This document shows, piece after piece, positions 8,392 to 18,286 of a DNA stretch of 52,542 nucleotides. This stretch comes from an uncultured Clostridia bacterium. GTDB taxonomy: Bacteria; Bacillota; Clostridia; UBA1381. Below the pieces are notes generated by a model that had not been told where the DNA came from, made no database searches, and saw only the letters and a list, made by a program, of their open reading frames with translations. The stretch is from the NCBI GenBank assembly GCA_934454035.1, contig CAKSFY010000004.1:1-52542 (forward strand), read 5' to 3'. The position numbers were made by a program, and so were the translations under genes. Position 1 is the first letter of the stretch, and each line of letters starts with the position of its first letter.

Positions 8392-11064
8392 CTATTTATT
8401 GATTACAATAACAAACTGCGTATTTCCCCAGCGGCTGCGCACAATTACATCGGAATAATCCTTATTATCCTGAGTATAGCTTACAATATCCGACATGTCG
8501 CCGCGTCTGTACACATTGCTCCTTTTATTTCCGTCCGCAACATATACGGTTGGAACAAGCGTATTCTTGAGTTCATCCTCCGTGACTCCGTTCTTGCCTG
8601 CGTCAATATATTTTTCTTCGGCTTCGCTGCGGTCATTTGCTGAAAACCATTTAATTATATTGCCCTTATATGAGTACGGATATATCATGAATGCCCTCTC
8701 AGCATAAAAAACACTGTTTATCCCGTTTACAAGCATTTTTTTCTGTGAATAATCGTATAACAATTCCGTCTTATAAAGCATACCTTTTGAATCGGTTTTT
8801 GACGAGCCGCCGATAATATCTCCGGCTGAAAGCGACAGACTGTCTGCCAATTCTGCGTCAATAACAAGGTCTCTGTCTCCGCTCGGTGTAAAGCCGCTTG
8901 CTTTATAAACTACTTCATCGTCATCATTAAGCGATTTACTGATATTGTTTATGGCAAAGAAGTTAAGCGCATTTGCCGAAGGCACACCGTAATAAACCAT
9001 TATTTCCGCTTTTTCCGGCTCTGCCTTTGTTGTATATGCCTCAGATGTTATAACATCATCATTGGCAAACACACCTGCCGTTGTGATAAAATATCTGTCC
9101 CTGTTTCCGTACTGAAAATTTGTGTCTATCCCGAATATAATTGTCGATGAATCAATCATGAAATCATCGTTTAAATTTCCGGTATCCAGCTTATACATTC
9201 TCGCTGCTTTCTTCTTATACATATAAAGCATGCCGTCGGTCACATCTTTTTTCTTGGGGACATACTCCGGCGCAAAATCGATTGACTCTATTTCGTTATC
9301 GGCATTGGTCTTAAATCTTATTACGTCCTCTTTTTTGTCGTCAAAATCATTCAGAGTAGCCATACTGTTTACCGCCGCATACTGTTTTGAGCTTTCGTCC
9401 CTTTTATAGGTCTTTCTGTTTATCTTGGTTCTTTCGGCAAGTGTGTAGCTGTGAATTTCGCCGTATTCATCAAGCATTTTCAAATAACATGTACCCGAAT
9501 AATCATCACTGTCCGTATAGCTTATAAGCAAGCCGAACTGTTCGCTGCTGTCAATATCCCTCGAAAATTCCGCAATTCTGCCGAATATATCCAGTACAAA
9601 CGTACCTTCTCTGCCCATAAATAGTGTTACGGCTCCGTTTTTTACCGTAGGCGCAGTTTTATAGAAATACCCGTCGATTGCATATTCGCCGTCGCTTTCC
9701 GAAACCGCCGTTATCTTTCCGCTTATACTTTTACTGCTCTTTATAATTCTTGCATAACTGTTATCGGCAGAAACATAATAGCTTATTACATCGCCGTCAC
9801 TGACATCGGGTGCTTCAAGCACGCTGCCCTGCATATCGGTAAAATCTACGGTTAAATATTTTTCTGTATCTATGGAATCAAATCCGATATATTTGCTTAC
9901 TATTTTATCAGAGAAACTTCCGCCTTTGCCTGCGACAAATGTCTTATATGTTTCGACAATAAGCACGTCATAATAACTGTCGCCGCTGTTTTCAATAACC
10001 TTAACGGTGCTTTCGGATAAATCGTTTAAATATTTCAGATAATTGCCTTCAAGCTTTCCGTTATAGATAAACTTAAAATTTCTGTCCAGTTTAAGCGTTC
10101 TTTCCTTGTCCTCATCTTCAAATTTTATACAGTTTCCCACTCTTTCGTATACAACATCGGTTTCTGTTCCGTTAATGCTGCACACAGTGTTCTTTAACGC
10201 ACTTTTCAATAATAAATATTCATATTCTTTATCTGTATTTTCCCTGCAATATACTTTAACCTTCATACCCAGAAAATCATATAAATTCTCATTTTCTGTA
10301 TTTTGCACGGGTATATCGCCGATACGTATCTGACTTTCATTTGCCTCCGGCGAATAAAGTCCGGTCAATCCGTTTTCGGTCACAATGCCCTCAAGCTCGT
10401 AAACCTTGTGCAGCACGGACAATAAATTTTCCTCAGCCGTATATTCAACCTTTCCGTCATAAAGAACATCCGATACAACAAGCGTTTCGGTCTCAAGCAT
10501 ATTCATCATAAGCTCTGTTCCCTCACTGTATGATACCGTCTGCTTTTCGGCATTAACCGTCAAAAGCTTAAGCCTTGATGCCTCGGCAATATAGCCGCTC
10601 GGCCAAGCGCCGCGCGCTTCCGCCTGCTTTTTATATCCGAGAGCATTTACCGCCATGGTAACTGCTTCACATACGGTAATTTTGTCCTCGGGGCGGAATT
10701 TTCTGTCACTTCCGCCGGATATATACCCCATGTCATACATTGCCTTTATTTCATCAGACCATTCATAGTCCTCTGTCACATCGCGAAAAACAGTTCTCAC
10801 TTCCGCACCGCTGCCGACAAGCTTTAATGCCCGGCTTACCATAGCTGTAAAATAACCCCTTGTTATATCTTCATCGGTATTTACTGAATCACTTTCCCTT
10901 ATTATATCAAGCTTTTCCAAAAGCTGCTCAGATATTTTTATCTCTCCGCTCATTTCGGCTTTTGTATCATTTTCTGCCAATGCGGGAATCGCCGCCGCAC
11001 TCAGAGCAAAAACCAACGATATTGCAAATGATATAAGTCTTTTCTTATATGCGGTAATAATCAC
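8392..11064 (-). CDS. SLH-domain surface protein, 890 residues
   Basis: Exported protein with a signal peptide (MIITAYKKRL..., cleavage near Ala30) and an N-terminal SLH region (~62-180: FRDV...WSDEIKAMYDMGYISGGSDRKF, then a repeat ending GYIAEASRLKLL). SLH domains bind secondary cell-wall polymers and hold proteins at the surface. The remaining ~700 residues are beta-rich, with repeated D-rich and GDxI segments, no recognised catalytic motif and few prolines. The pattern resembles the SLH protein at 32830-35121. The start is GTG, overlapping the upstream SLH gene stop by 4 nt (GTGA), with CGGAGGTGA 8-10 nt ahead, so translation is probably coupled. Context suggests a surface partner of the GH-A enzymes. 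Function not recognised. Confidence 0.85.
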   Translation of the reverse strand: MIITAYKKRLISFAISLVFALSAAAIPALAENDTKAEMSGEIKISEQLLEKLDIIRESDSVNTDEDITRGYFTAMVSRALKLVGSGAEVRTVFRDVTEDYEWSDEIKAMYDMGYISGGSDRKFRPEDKITVCEAVTMAVNALGYKKQAEARGAWPSGYIAEASRLKLLTVNAEKQTVSYSEGTELMMNMLETETLVVSDVLYDGKVEYTAEENLLSVLHKVYELEGIVTENGLTGLYSPEANESQIRIGDIPVQNTENENLYDFLGMKVKVYCRENTDKEYEYLLLKSALKNTVCSINGTETDVVYERVGNCIKFEDEDKERTLKLDRNFKFIYNGKLEGNYLKYLNDLSESTVKVIENSGDSYYDVLIVETYKTFVAGKGGSFSDKIVSKYIGFDSIDTEKYLTVDFTDMQGSVLEAPDVSDGDVISYYVSADNSYARIIKSSKSISGKITAVSESDGEYAIDGYFYKTAPTVKNGAVTLFMGREGTFVLDIFGRIAEFSRDIDSSEQFGLLISYTDSDDYSGTCYLKMLDEYGEIHSYTLAERTKINRKTYKRDESSKQYAAVNSMATLNDFDDKKEDVIRFKTNADNEIESIDFAPEYVPKKKDVTDGMLYMYKKKAARMYKLDTGNLNDDFMIDSSTIIFGIDTNFQYGNRDRYFITTAGVFANDDVITSEAYTTKAEPEKAEIMVYYGVPSANALNFFAINNISKSLNDDDEVVYKASGFTPSGDRDLVIDAELADSLSLSAGDIIGGSSKTDSKGMLYKTELLYDYSQKKMLVNGINSVFYAERAFMIYPYSYKGNIIKWFSANDRSEAEEKYIDAGKNGVTEDELKNTLVPTVYVADGNKRSNVYRRGDMSDIVSYTQDNKDYSDVIVRSRWGNTQFVIVINK

Positions 11065-14000
11065 TTATTGCTCACCTCCGCGTCTGCTGTATTACTTTCT
11101 GTCTCCAAATAATCTAAAATCACGCTTAATATTTTTGCACTTTCCGCGCGGCTTGCATACTTACCGGGTGCAAATGTACCGTCGGAAAAACCGTCTGCCG
11201 CACCAAGCTTTTTTAAAGCATAAACACCGTCGCGCGCATAGCCGCTAAGGCTTTCATCATCGCTGAATTTTTCACATTCCGCCTCCTGAATATATACGCC
11301 GTATGTTTTGAGTGCTCTGTAAATCATAACACACATATCCTCGCGCGTTATATTCTGTCCGGAGCCGAAACTGTTATTATCTGTCCCCGATACAATTCCT
11401 TTTTCGTATGCTGCAGAAACATATTCATAATACCATGCATCGGCAGGTACATCATCAAATCCCGAGCCGACATACAGTGTATCGATTCCAAGCAGTTTAA
11501 CAAGCATTGTGACAAATTCTTCACGGGATACCGTTTTATTCGGATTGAATTTTCCGTTTTCATCTCCCGAGACAATTCCTCTTTCGGAAAGCTTTACAAT
11601 AAAGTTTTCTGCCCATGGCGCATTATTCAAATCGCTGAAAGAAACCGCTTCCCCCTTTGCAGGCAGTTTATACTCAGGCGGTGTAAGAGCAGGCTCTCTG
11701 TTCGGCTGCAACGCAGGTCTTTGCGTCGAATTACCGCTGCCGGACGGCATAACCGTTGTACCCTTGCCGCCTCCGGTGCTTTCTCCGCCGCCTGTACCGC
11801 CGCCGGACTGACTTTGGTTGATTTGTTTGGCTGTTGCTGTCTGAAATGCAGTCTTAATTGCATCTGTATCACTATAGCTTTTTCCCATAATGCTTTCTTC
11901 AATTACACTGCGTTTTGTCTCATTCATACCCGAATACGTTTTATATGTCTGTGAAAATGCCGCATCGTCCGCTCCGCTATGCGAGTTTATTGTCTCAATT
12001 ATCTTCTTGCCGAACGCTGAGCCGACTGTTTTCTCGCAAATTGCAAGAATTACAGCGTCCCCGAATGTGTTATGAAATTTTTCCACGTTATCAAATAGCG
12101 TTCTGTCATTAACCAGACACTTTGCAAATTTGTCAAACACAAGCTGTTTCACGTTTTCATCTGTGAGAATACTGTCGGAATACAAATCTTTTGAATATAT
12201 TCTTTCCAAATCGAACAAATCTGCATTGTTTTCCAAAACCTGTTTCATATCCGCGGTGTCATTTTCTTTGTTCAAACCGTAAATCAGCGTGCATATTTTA
12301 ACCAGTTTCAGAATTTCCTCTCCGCTTGAGACAGGGTTATTCTTCATTTCATTATAAAAGTTGTTATATAATTCATTTCCGGACTTTATTTCGTTTATAT
12401 ACCTGTTGTAAAGACTGTTGCTGAACATTACGGCTTCCAAATACAAATCGAGCATTGTCTTCAGTTCATCCGCACTTTGAGCACTGCCGATTCTTCCCGT
12501 CAGATTTTCCGCAAGCTTATTCTGGAATATGATCGGATACTTTTTTAATGTTCCTCCGTCATTTACCAATAGAGTGTATTCCGAATTTTCTCCGGCAAAT
12601 TTTATATCAAATACATATTTTCCGCTTTTGTCGGACTTTGTTTCTCCGAAATAATACAACGCGCCTGAAAAATCCTCAGCTTTCATAGCAGAAGCAAGTT
12701 CTTTTCCGCTTTTTACAACTGCATATGTAACATTTGTTTCCGGTTCATTTGTTCCCGAATACGACAGCGTATTGCTTTGCTCATTTATGGCAGGATTTGT
12801 TGTATCCGATGTGTATGTGCCGCTCTGAGAATTTTCGGATATTACAAAGGCGCCGCATCTTGCTCCGATTTTATCATAGCTGTCAAGCGTGAAAATCTTC
12901 AGTTCAACATTGCCGAAAATATCCTCGGACGGTGTTTTAAATGTCATATCAAGATTTTTAAAAATATTTTCGTCACCGGTTACGGAATGAGGAACTTTTT
13001 CGGCGAAACCTGCTGCCGAATTTATCATATAGCCGTTTCTGTAAAGAGCCGTTAATATGACGGCATCCTTATCGGTAAGCGATTTATTCATAAGCTTGTT
13101 CTCAATTGTCAGTTCCGTTCCTATATCACCCGGCACAGATACATCAGTGCCGTTATTTTTTACCGTCACCCGGTTTGTAAACCGGTTGTCTATATAAATA
13201 ATCGGCGTATATTCAACAGATACGTCATCCAATCTTACTTCGCTTCCCTGAAACCAACCCGGAGTCGACAGTGTAAAATTACAAAGTTTACCTGTCCCCA
13301 AGCGCAAATTACCCTTTAATATATTTGTCGCTCCGCCGCTTGTCATTGCGACTGCATAAACTCTGCCGCCGAGCGTTATATTTTGTCCGGCAATCTCCGT
13401 TGCGAGCTTTTCTTCGGAAGTGTTAACCACAACCTCAAAATTTCTCCACGTAAAATCATCCGAGCCGGATGCAGTACCAATTGAAAAATTGCCCGAATTT
13501 CCTGTCCCCAGCAAATCCGATACAAAAAGACGCCATTGACCGCTGCCGTAAGTTGTCTGGCTTTCTCCGTCCACAGCTCCGCCGTCGGTTTCCCATGAGC
13601 CTGCCCATCCTGACGATATATTAACGCCTTTGCCGTTTGAATCGGTTATTCCGACACCTGCTGCGTAATTTCCGTGATTTGTACTGTATCTGAACTTTGT
13701 CCGCACAATACCCACACCCTCGTCCGGCAATTCAAATTCTTTTTTTGCCCTTATCGATTCACTTAATTTCTGCTCACCGTTATTATAAAGTCTTAAATAA
13801 GGAACACCCGGCATGCTTCCAACGCTATCCGTCACAATATCGGCATACGCTTTTAACTCCCAGCTGCTGTTGCTTTTTTCAAAGGTCCAGCCCGCAGGCT
13901 GATTTAACTGCTTATCGCCGACAATCTCTCCCGGGACATAATCCGAAAAATCAGTTGAATAAGCGTCATATGTATTTTCCGCATCCGGCTCCCAGCCTGC

Positions 14001-14075
14001 AAAAGCAGCAAACGCGCACTGCCATATCAAAGCAGCGGATATAAGCGCGGACAAGCCGGCTTTTTTATTAATCAT
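11061..14075 (-). CDS. SLH-domain surface protein with GH-associated N-terminal module, 1004 residues
   Basis: Exported protein with a signal peptide (cleavage near residue 26, FAAFAG). Residues ~30-290 match the N-terminal module of the GH at 2865-5594 in spacing and motifs: GIVR-KF-YS-NHGN--AG, IAG--ITLG--VYA and RLDD-SV. A beta-rich stretch (~290-540) and a helical stretch (~545-770) follow, then a Gly/Ser/Pro linker (~790-835). Three C-terminal SLH repeats (~838-995) carry WAENFIVKLSERGIVSG, WYYEYVSAAYEKGIVSG and a third, more divergent YARDGVYALKKLGAADG. No catalytic residues are evident, so a binding or scaffold role is likely (inference). AGGAGG lies 8-9 nt before the ATG. It follows the response-regulator gene by 21 nt and overlaps the next SLH gene by 4 nt. 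Confidence 0.88.
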   Translation of the reverse strand: MINKKAGLSALISAALIWQCAFAAFAGWEPDAENTYDAYSTDFSDYVPGEIVGDKQLNQPAGWTFEKSNSSWELKAYADIVTDSVGSMPGVPYLRLYNNGEQKLSESIRAKKEFELPDEGVGIVRTKFRYSTNHGNYAAGVGITDSNGKGVNISSGWAGSWETDGGAVDGESQTTYGSGQWRLFVSDLLGTGNSGNFSIGTASGSDDFTWRNFEVVVNTSEEKLATEIAGQNITLGGRVYAVAMTSGGATNILKGNLRLGTGKLCNFTLSTPGWFQGSEVRLDDVSVEYTPIIYIDNRFTNRVTVKNNGTDVSVPGDIGTELTIENKLMNKSLTDKDAVILTALYRNGYMINSAAGFAEKVPHSVTGDENIFKNLDMTFKTPSEDIFGNVELKIFTLDSYDKIGARCGAFVISENSQSGTYTSDTTNPAINEQSNTLSYSGTNEPETNVTYAVVKSGKELASAMKAEDFSGALYYFGETKSDKSGKYVFDIKFAGENSEYTLLVNDGGTLKKYPIIFQNKLAENLTGRIGSAQSADELKTMLDLYLEAVMFSNSLYNRYINEIKSGNELYNNFYNEMKNNPVSSGEEILKLVKICTLIYGLNKENDTADMKQVLENNADLFDLERIYSKDLYSDSILTDENVKQLVFDKFAKCLVNDRTLFDNVEKFHNTFGDAVILAICEKTVGSAFGKKIIETINSHSGADDAAFSQTYKTYSGMNETKRSVIEESIMGKSYSDTDAIKTAFQTATAKQINQSQSGGGTGGGESTGGGKGTTVMPSGSGNSTQRPALQPNREPALTPPEYKLPAKGEAVSFSDLNNAPWAENFIVKLSERGIVSGDENGKFNPNKTVSREEFVTMLVKLLGIDTLYVGSGFDDVPADAWYYEYVSAAYEKGIVSGTDNNSFGSGQNITREDMCVMIYRALKTYGVYIQEAECEKFSDDESLSGYARDGVYALKKLGAADGFSDGTFAPGKYASRAESAKILSVILDYLETESNTADAEVSNK

Positions 14076-14096
14076 GTCATCTTCCTCCTGCTAAAA

Positions 14097-14861
14097 TCAT
14101 TTATTATTCCAATTGTTTCTGTACATACTCGGCGTTACACCCCAGTAGTTTTTAAAATGTCTTATAAATTGCATCATGTTTTCATATCCCAAAGTTGCCG
14201 CCACTTCATTAATTTTACTTTGAGGAAGCCGCAATAACTTTTCCGCTTTTTCCATTTTGCACTTGACCACATAGTCACCGAAATGCATCCCCATATTTTT
14301 ATGATAAATATGACCCAAATAATTTGGAGTATAATGAAAAACCTCCGCAACCTCCTTTAGCATCAAGCGCTTATTAATATTCCGGTCTATATATTTGTTG
14401 ACTTCATTAATAATCTGAATCTGCATGCCGAACTCATCTGCGTCAAGCCTTTCCTTCTGCTCTGAAACAGGCATAATTCCGTCCTTTTCGTTCAGTTTAA
14501 CAATTGCACGCCGCAGTGCCTTGTCAAGCTCTTCCTCTCTTATTGGCTTTAGAACATAGTCGCATACTCCTATCTCAATCGCAAATCTTGCATACTCGAA
14601 TTCATCATAACTTGAAAGGAATATTATTTCCACGCGTTTGTCAATCTCACGGATTTTGCGTGACATTTCAACCCCCGACATAAGCGGCATTCTTATATCT
14701 GTTATTATCACATCAACAGGATTTATACAAAATCTTTTATATCCGTCAATACCGTTAACCTCCGCCGCCTCCAGCTTAAGACCGTATTTCTTCCAATCAA
14801 AGTTTACCGTAAGAATATTTCTTATAAAAACCTCATCATCGCAAAGCATAACCTTATACAT
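14097..14861 (-). CDS. AraC-type two-component response regulator (YesN-like)
   Basis: Cytosolic DNA-binding response regulator, 254 residues from the ATG at 14861. The receiver domain (~1-120) has the acidic pair in MLCDDE, phospho-acceptor Asp55 in VIITDIRMP and the conserved Lys in DYVLKPI. The C-terminal ~100 residues are an AraC/XylS double helix-turn-helix (EVAEVFHYTPNYLGHIY and INEVAATLGYENMMQFIRHF). The frame stays open 48 nt further upstream, but GGAGGAGG sits 5-7 nt before ATG 14861, and this start overlaps the sensor-kinase stop by 8 nt (ATGTATAA), a standard coupling arrangement. With the adjacent kinase it forms a YesM/YesN-type pair, which in Firmicutes commonly controls carbohydrate ABC transporter and glycosidase genes. 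The likely target is this locus. Confidence 0.93.
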   Translation of the reverse strand: MYKVMLCDDEVFIRNILTVNFDWKKYGLKLEAAEVNGIDGYKRFCINPVDVIITDIRMPLMSGVEMSRKIREIDKRVEIIFLSSYDEFEYARFAIEIGVCDYVLKPIREEELDKALRRAIVKLNEKDGIMPVSEQKERLDADEFGMQIQIINEVNKYIDRNINKRLMLKEVAEVFHYTPNYLGHIYHKNMGMHFGDYVVKCKMEKAEKLLRLPQSKINEVAATLGYENMMQFIRHFKNYWGVTPSMYRNNWNNK

Positions 14862-16527
14862 ACAAATCCTCCTCCGGATAACCGACTGAATACGGCAGTG
14901 TGAATACAACCTCAGTACCTTCTCCCTTTCGGCTGAACATCTTCAGTCCGAATTTTGGGTCGGAATATTTTAATTTCAACCGATTTATAATGTTATAAAT
15001 CCCGTATCCGGTACTTCCCTTAAACCGCATACAGCTTGTAATCTGTTCCTGCGTCATGCCGGCACCGTTATCCTTAATCTCTATTATAAGACTGTCCTCC
15101 GTGTGCCGCGAGGAAACGGTAATCAAAAGCTGACTGCCCTCAATCGCATGCTTAATGGAGTTTTCAACTATCGGCTGAATTAAAAATCTCGGTATATATG
15201 CGCCCCATGTGTCCTCATCAATAAAATACTGTACGGCAATTTCCTTTTGCTTTATAATATCAATTATTCCGATATAGCTCTGTACACTTTCTATTTCCTC
15301 TCTGAGAGTATAATCGTTCGTTCCTTTTGAAAGCATCTTTCGGTAAAAGTCCGATGTTTTATCGATTACCCGGGTTATCTCATCATCAAATCCGGCTCTT
15401 GCCAATTCGCGGATTACGGTAAATATATTGTAAAGAAAATGAGGATTGATTTTTGATTGCAGCATTGAAAACTCTATATCCTGCTTCTGAATTTCAATTT
15501 CATATACATTTTGAACCAAACTGTCAACGCTTTCTATGTATTCATTCAAAACATCAACTATTTCATTAAATTCCGCATGTTTTCCTCCGCTTACAGATTT
15601 TTTATCCCCGTTTTGAACTTCCTTGATTCCTCTTAAAATATTGTCAATATCACTGTACAATATATGGCTTAAAAAATAACCGAGTATGAAAACAAACGGC
15701 ATTGTTATAAAAAAAACTAATAATATATTTTTTATGCTTTCCCCAAGCCGCGGCTCGCAGTAGTCCCTTGAGACAGCCGAAACAAGGTTAAAACCCTTGA
15801 CGGATAAAGGTGTGCGTGTTATTCTGAAATTATCGTCTTCATCTTTCGGCGGTATTTCCCCAATCGAAAGCATATCGCCCTCCACTCCGAACAGTATCGG
15901 AAGATTGTCCCCTTTTCCGATGTCAGGGAAAATAGATTCGACATCCACGCTAAAAATAAATACGCCTTCCTCACGCATAGTATTAAAATTAATCAGTCTT
16001 GCGTATACGCTTATTTTGCCGTCCAGCTTATCCTTTTCGGTCTGCGTCCACAAAATATAATTCCCGTTTTTTCGCATATCCGAAAGTGCAGCGTCACCGT
16101 CGAGTCTTTCTTCGTATAAAACACTGACCCTGTTGTCACTCCCTGTATAATACCTTTCATTCAGAGTATGGTTTTTTATGTACAGATTTACACCCATTGA
16201 ATTTCCGTATATTTTAAGCGTGTTCTGACAGCTCGGCACAATATGGTTAATTAAAGCATCATATGCCTCAAAATTATCATATTCCTGTCTTAAATTGTAT
16301 TTAAGTGAGTCGTCAAACATCAGAAAATCCGCCACTTCTCTGATTTTTTCCATCTGTTTATTAACATAAAACATTGTCTGGTTTGTATAGTCGGATATAA
16401 CCAGTGAGTGCTTTTCGGTAATCATCTTATAATTCATACTGTAAAACACCGCACCGGTTATTATCTCAACGCACAAACCGATACCTATAAATGATAGAAT
16501 TATTTTCCTTGAATAACTTTTCTTCAA
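14854..16527 (-). CDS. sensor histidine kinase (YesM/LytS type)
   Basis: Membrane sensor kinase of the HPK7/YesM group. TM1 covers ~residues 9-33 and TM2 ~265-292, with a ~230-residue extracellular sensor region between them (dCache-like by length). A HAMP-like segment follows, then the His_kinase domain with INPHFLYN (His363) and a C-terminal ATPase domain with PIVENSIKHA (N box) and IKDNGAGM (G1). A GTG at 16536 is possible, but it lies inside the AGGAG ribosome site. The TTG at 16527 has GGAG 8 nt ahead and starts MKKSYSRK, so I prefer it. Partner of the response regulator overlapping its 3' end. It is 80 nt downstream of the solute-binding protein gene and may sense the imported sugar directly or through that protein. 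Confidence 0.9.
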   Translation of the reverse strand: MKKSYSRKIILSFIGIGLCVEIITGAVFYSMNYKMITEKHSLVISDYTNQTMFYVNKQMEKIREVADFLMFDDSLKYNLRQEYDNFEAYDALINHIVPSCQNTLKIYGNSMGVNLYIKNHTLNERYYTGSDNRVSVLYEERLDGDAALSDMRKNGNYILWTQTEKDKLDGKISVYARLINFNTMREEGVFIFSVDVESIFPDIGKGDNLPILFGVEGDMLSIGEIPPKDEDDNFRITRTPLSVKGFNLVSAVSRDYCEPRLGESIKNILLVFFITMPFVFILGYFLSHILYSDIDNILRGIKEVQNGDKKSVSGGKHAEFNEIVDVLNEYIESVDSLVQNVYEIEIQKQDIEFSMLQSKINPHFLYNIFTVIRELARAGFDDEITRVIDKTSDFYRKMLSKGTNDYTLREEIESVQSYIGIIDIIKQKEIAVQYFIDEDTWGAYIPRFLIQPIVENSIKHAIEGSQLLITVSSRHTEDSLIIEIKDNGAGMTQEQITSCMRFKGSTGYGIYNIINRLKLKYSDPKFGLKMFSRKGEGTEVVFTLPYSVGYPEEDLYV

Positions 16528-16606
16528 GATTATCACTCCTCATATTTGATTTATGATATTATTTTACCATTTCAATAGGTTGTGTGCAAGGCAAAAATGC
16601 CGAATT

Positions 16607-18214
16607 TTACATTCCAAGTTTTTCCCTGTTGGATTCCCAAACCTTCTGCTGATACTCAATAAGCTGATCCGCACCCGCTTTTTCACATTCTTCTATAAGA
16701 CTGTCAAGAAGCGCGTTAACTTCTGCTTCATTCTTTGCAAATACCATCTTTGCTCTGTACTCTTTATAAATATCGCTCAATGTCTGATATATAATACCCT
16801 CATCGGTTGTCTTTGACGGAATAACGTTAACAAATTCCGTTACATTTTTTGAAGTTTTCCATATTATATTATTCTGCTGCGTTTTTGTCCAATCGCGTTT
16901 TTCGGGCGCTGTTTTTTCATATACATGCATTGCGCAGGAATCTATAAATGATGTGTTTCCGAACGGAGCAGGGAAAGTTTTTAATTCCGAGCTGATCTCC
17001 GCAGCATTTTTCTCAAAATATTCCGGTTTTAAATTCGGATAGCCTTCTTCATCAAAGTCGTCATAATACAAGCCTTTCGGACCGTATGCCAAAAGCGTCT
17101 GTCCCTCGGGCGAATAGAGATAATCCATAAATGCATATATACCCTCTGCATTTTTAGCGTCCTTTGAAATCATGAATACGTTAAATCCGACTGTATTATA
17201 TGTTTCAACAGTAATTTTGTCCTTGTCCAAACCTGCTTTATGTATCGGATTTATTACAAGCCAATCATTGTCCGGAAGAAGATTTACTCTTGCACCTGCC
17301 GGGCCGTTTGAAATATTTCCCGTCATTACCGCAGCCGATGCATTGTTCCATTTTTCCAGTTCCTGGTCATGAGTTTCGGTAAATGCGTCCTGAGTTATGA
17401 GCTTATCGTTAAACAGCTTGTTAATGTAAATCATTGCTTCTCTGTAGCACGGATTTTTAAATACAAGCTCCAGCTTGCCGTTATTCGGATACGACAAATT
17501 CTTTATGTACTCCGTTGACATATTTTCCTGCATACCTGCAAAAACCATTTCCTCCGCCGTGAATTCACTTCCCGAATCATACGGAATTATGTCGGGGTAC
17601 TTGCTTTTTACGGCTTTAAGATAGTCATATAAATCATCAAATGTTTCAAGTTTCGGGCTGCCCATTTCCTCATATATTTTTTTATTTATAAACCATCCGT
17701 CATTACCGTTCGGCTTACCGGTTGAATTTGCCCAGTTAGGAATCTGATACCATTTGTTATCCTTTGAGGTCAAAAGGTTAATAACTCCGTTATCCTTGTA
17801 ATCATTGTATATGTTAGGATATTTATCTACAAATCCGTTCAGCGGAATAACCTTTCCCGACTCGATTAAGTTATTTGCGTCTTGTCCTTTATCAATTTCT
17901 ATCAAATCCGGGAAATCATCCGAAACAATCATAACGGCAAGCTTTTCCGCAGCCGAGCCGCCCGGATCGACAAAGTTGATTTTCACCTTAAGATTTTCAT
18001 AAATCCAGTCTGCAATAGGTCCCATATCCTCCCATTGCTTTGAAGATGCCGCGTCATAGTTACGATACCACGTAAACTCCAATTCGTCCCTTCCCAAAAC
18101 AAAGTCGCCGTTTTGCGGAACGCTTGCCTTCTTTTCCTCCTTTTTGCAGGCTGAAGCACTTAATGCAACAACCAGTGCACATACCAGTGCCGTCACTTTC
18201 TTTAATTTTTTCAC
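16607..18214 (-). CDS. ABC transporter solute-binding lipoprotein (LplA-like)
   Basis: Extracellular sugar-binding lipoprotein, 535 residues. The signal peptide ends in a lipobox, ALSASAC, with lipidated Cys23, followed by a lysine-rich linker. The body is a family 1-type periplasmic-binding fold of the large (~500-residue) LplA/YtcQ kind, with WYQIPNWANSTGK and the SKDAKNAEGIYAFMDYLYS region typical of these proteins. Start is GTG with AGGGAGG 7 nt ahead. It follows the permease gene by 73 nt, a gap containing an imperfect hairpin at 18241-18281 that might tune expression. With the two permeases it forms a CUT1-type oligosaccharide importer. No ATPase gene is nearby. The ligand cannot be told from sequence. 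Confidence 0.92.
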   Translation of the reverse strand: MKKLKKVTALVCALVVALSASACKKEEKKASVPQNGDFVLGRDELEFTWYRNYDAASSKQWEDMGPIADWIYENLKVKINFVDPGGSAAEKLAVMIVSDDFPDLIEIDKGQDANNLIESGKVIPLNGFVDKYPNIYNDYKDNGVINLLTSKDNKWYQIPNWANSTGKPNGNDGWFINKKIYEEMGSPKLETFDDLYDYLKAVKSKYPDIIPYDSGSEFTAEEMVFAGMQENMSTEYIKNLSYPNNGKLELVFKNPCYREAMIYINKLFNDKLITQDAFTETHDQELEKWNNASAAVMTGNISNGPAGARVNLLPDNDWLVINPIHKAGLDKDKITVETYNTVGFNVFMISKDAKNAEGIYAFMDYLYSPEGQTLLAYGPKGLYYDDFDEEGYPNLKPEYFEKNAAEISSELKTFPAPFGNTSFIDSCAMHVYEKTAPEKRDWTKTQQNNIIWKTSKNVTEFVNVIPSKTTDEGIIYQTLSDIYKEYRAKMVFAKNEAEVNALLDSLIEECEKAGADQLIEYQQKVWESNREKLGM

Positions 18215-18286
18215 ATTAATTCCTCCCTATAAAATTATATTTTCAAGTAATTGCAAAAACTGCATTTCACAAATACTTAAAGCTCT

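Noticed and set aside
18241..18281. Imperfect hairpin in the permease to lipoprotein gap
   Set aside because: Only about 5-7 bp with a bulge and AT-rich; it may modulate expression but is too weak to list as a terminator or attenuator.
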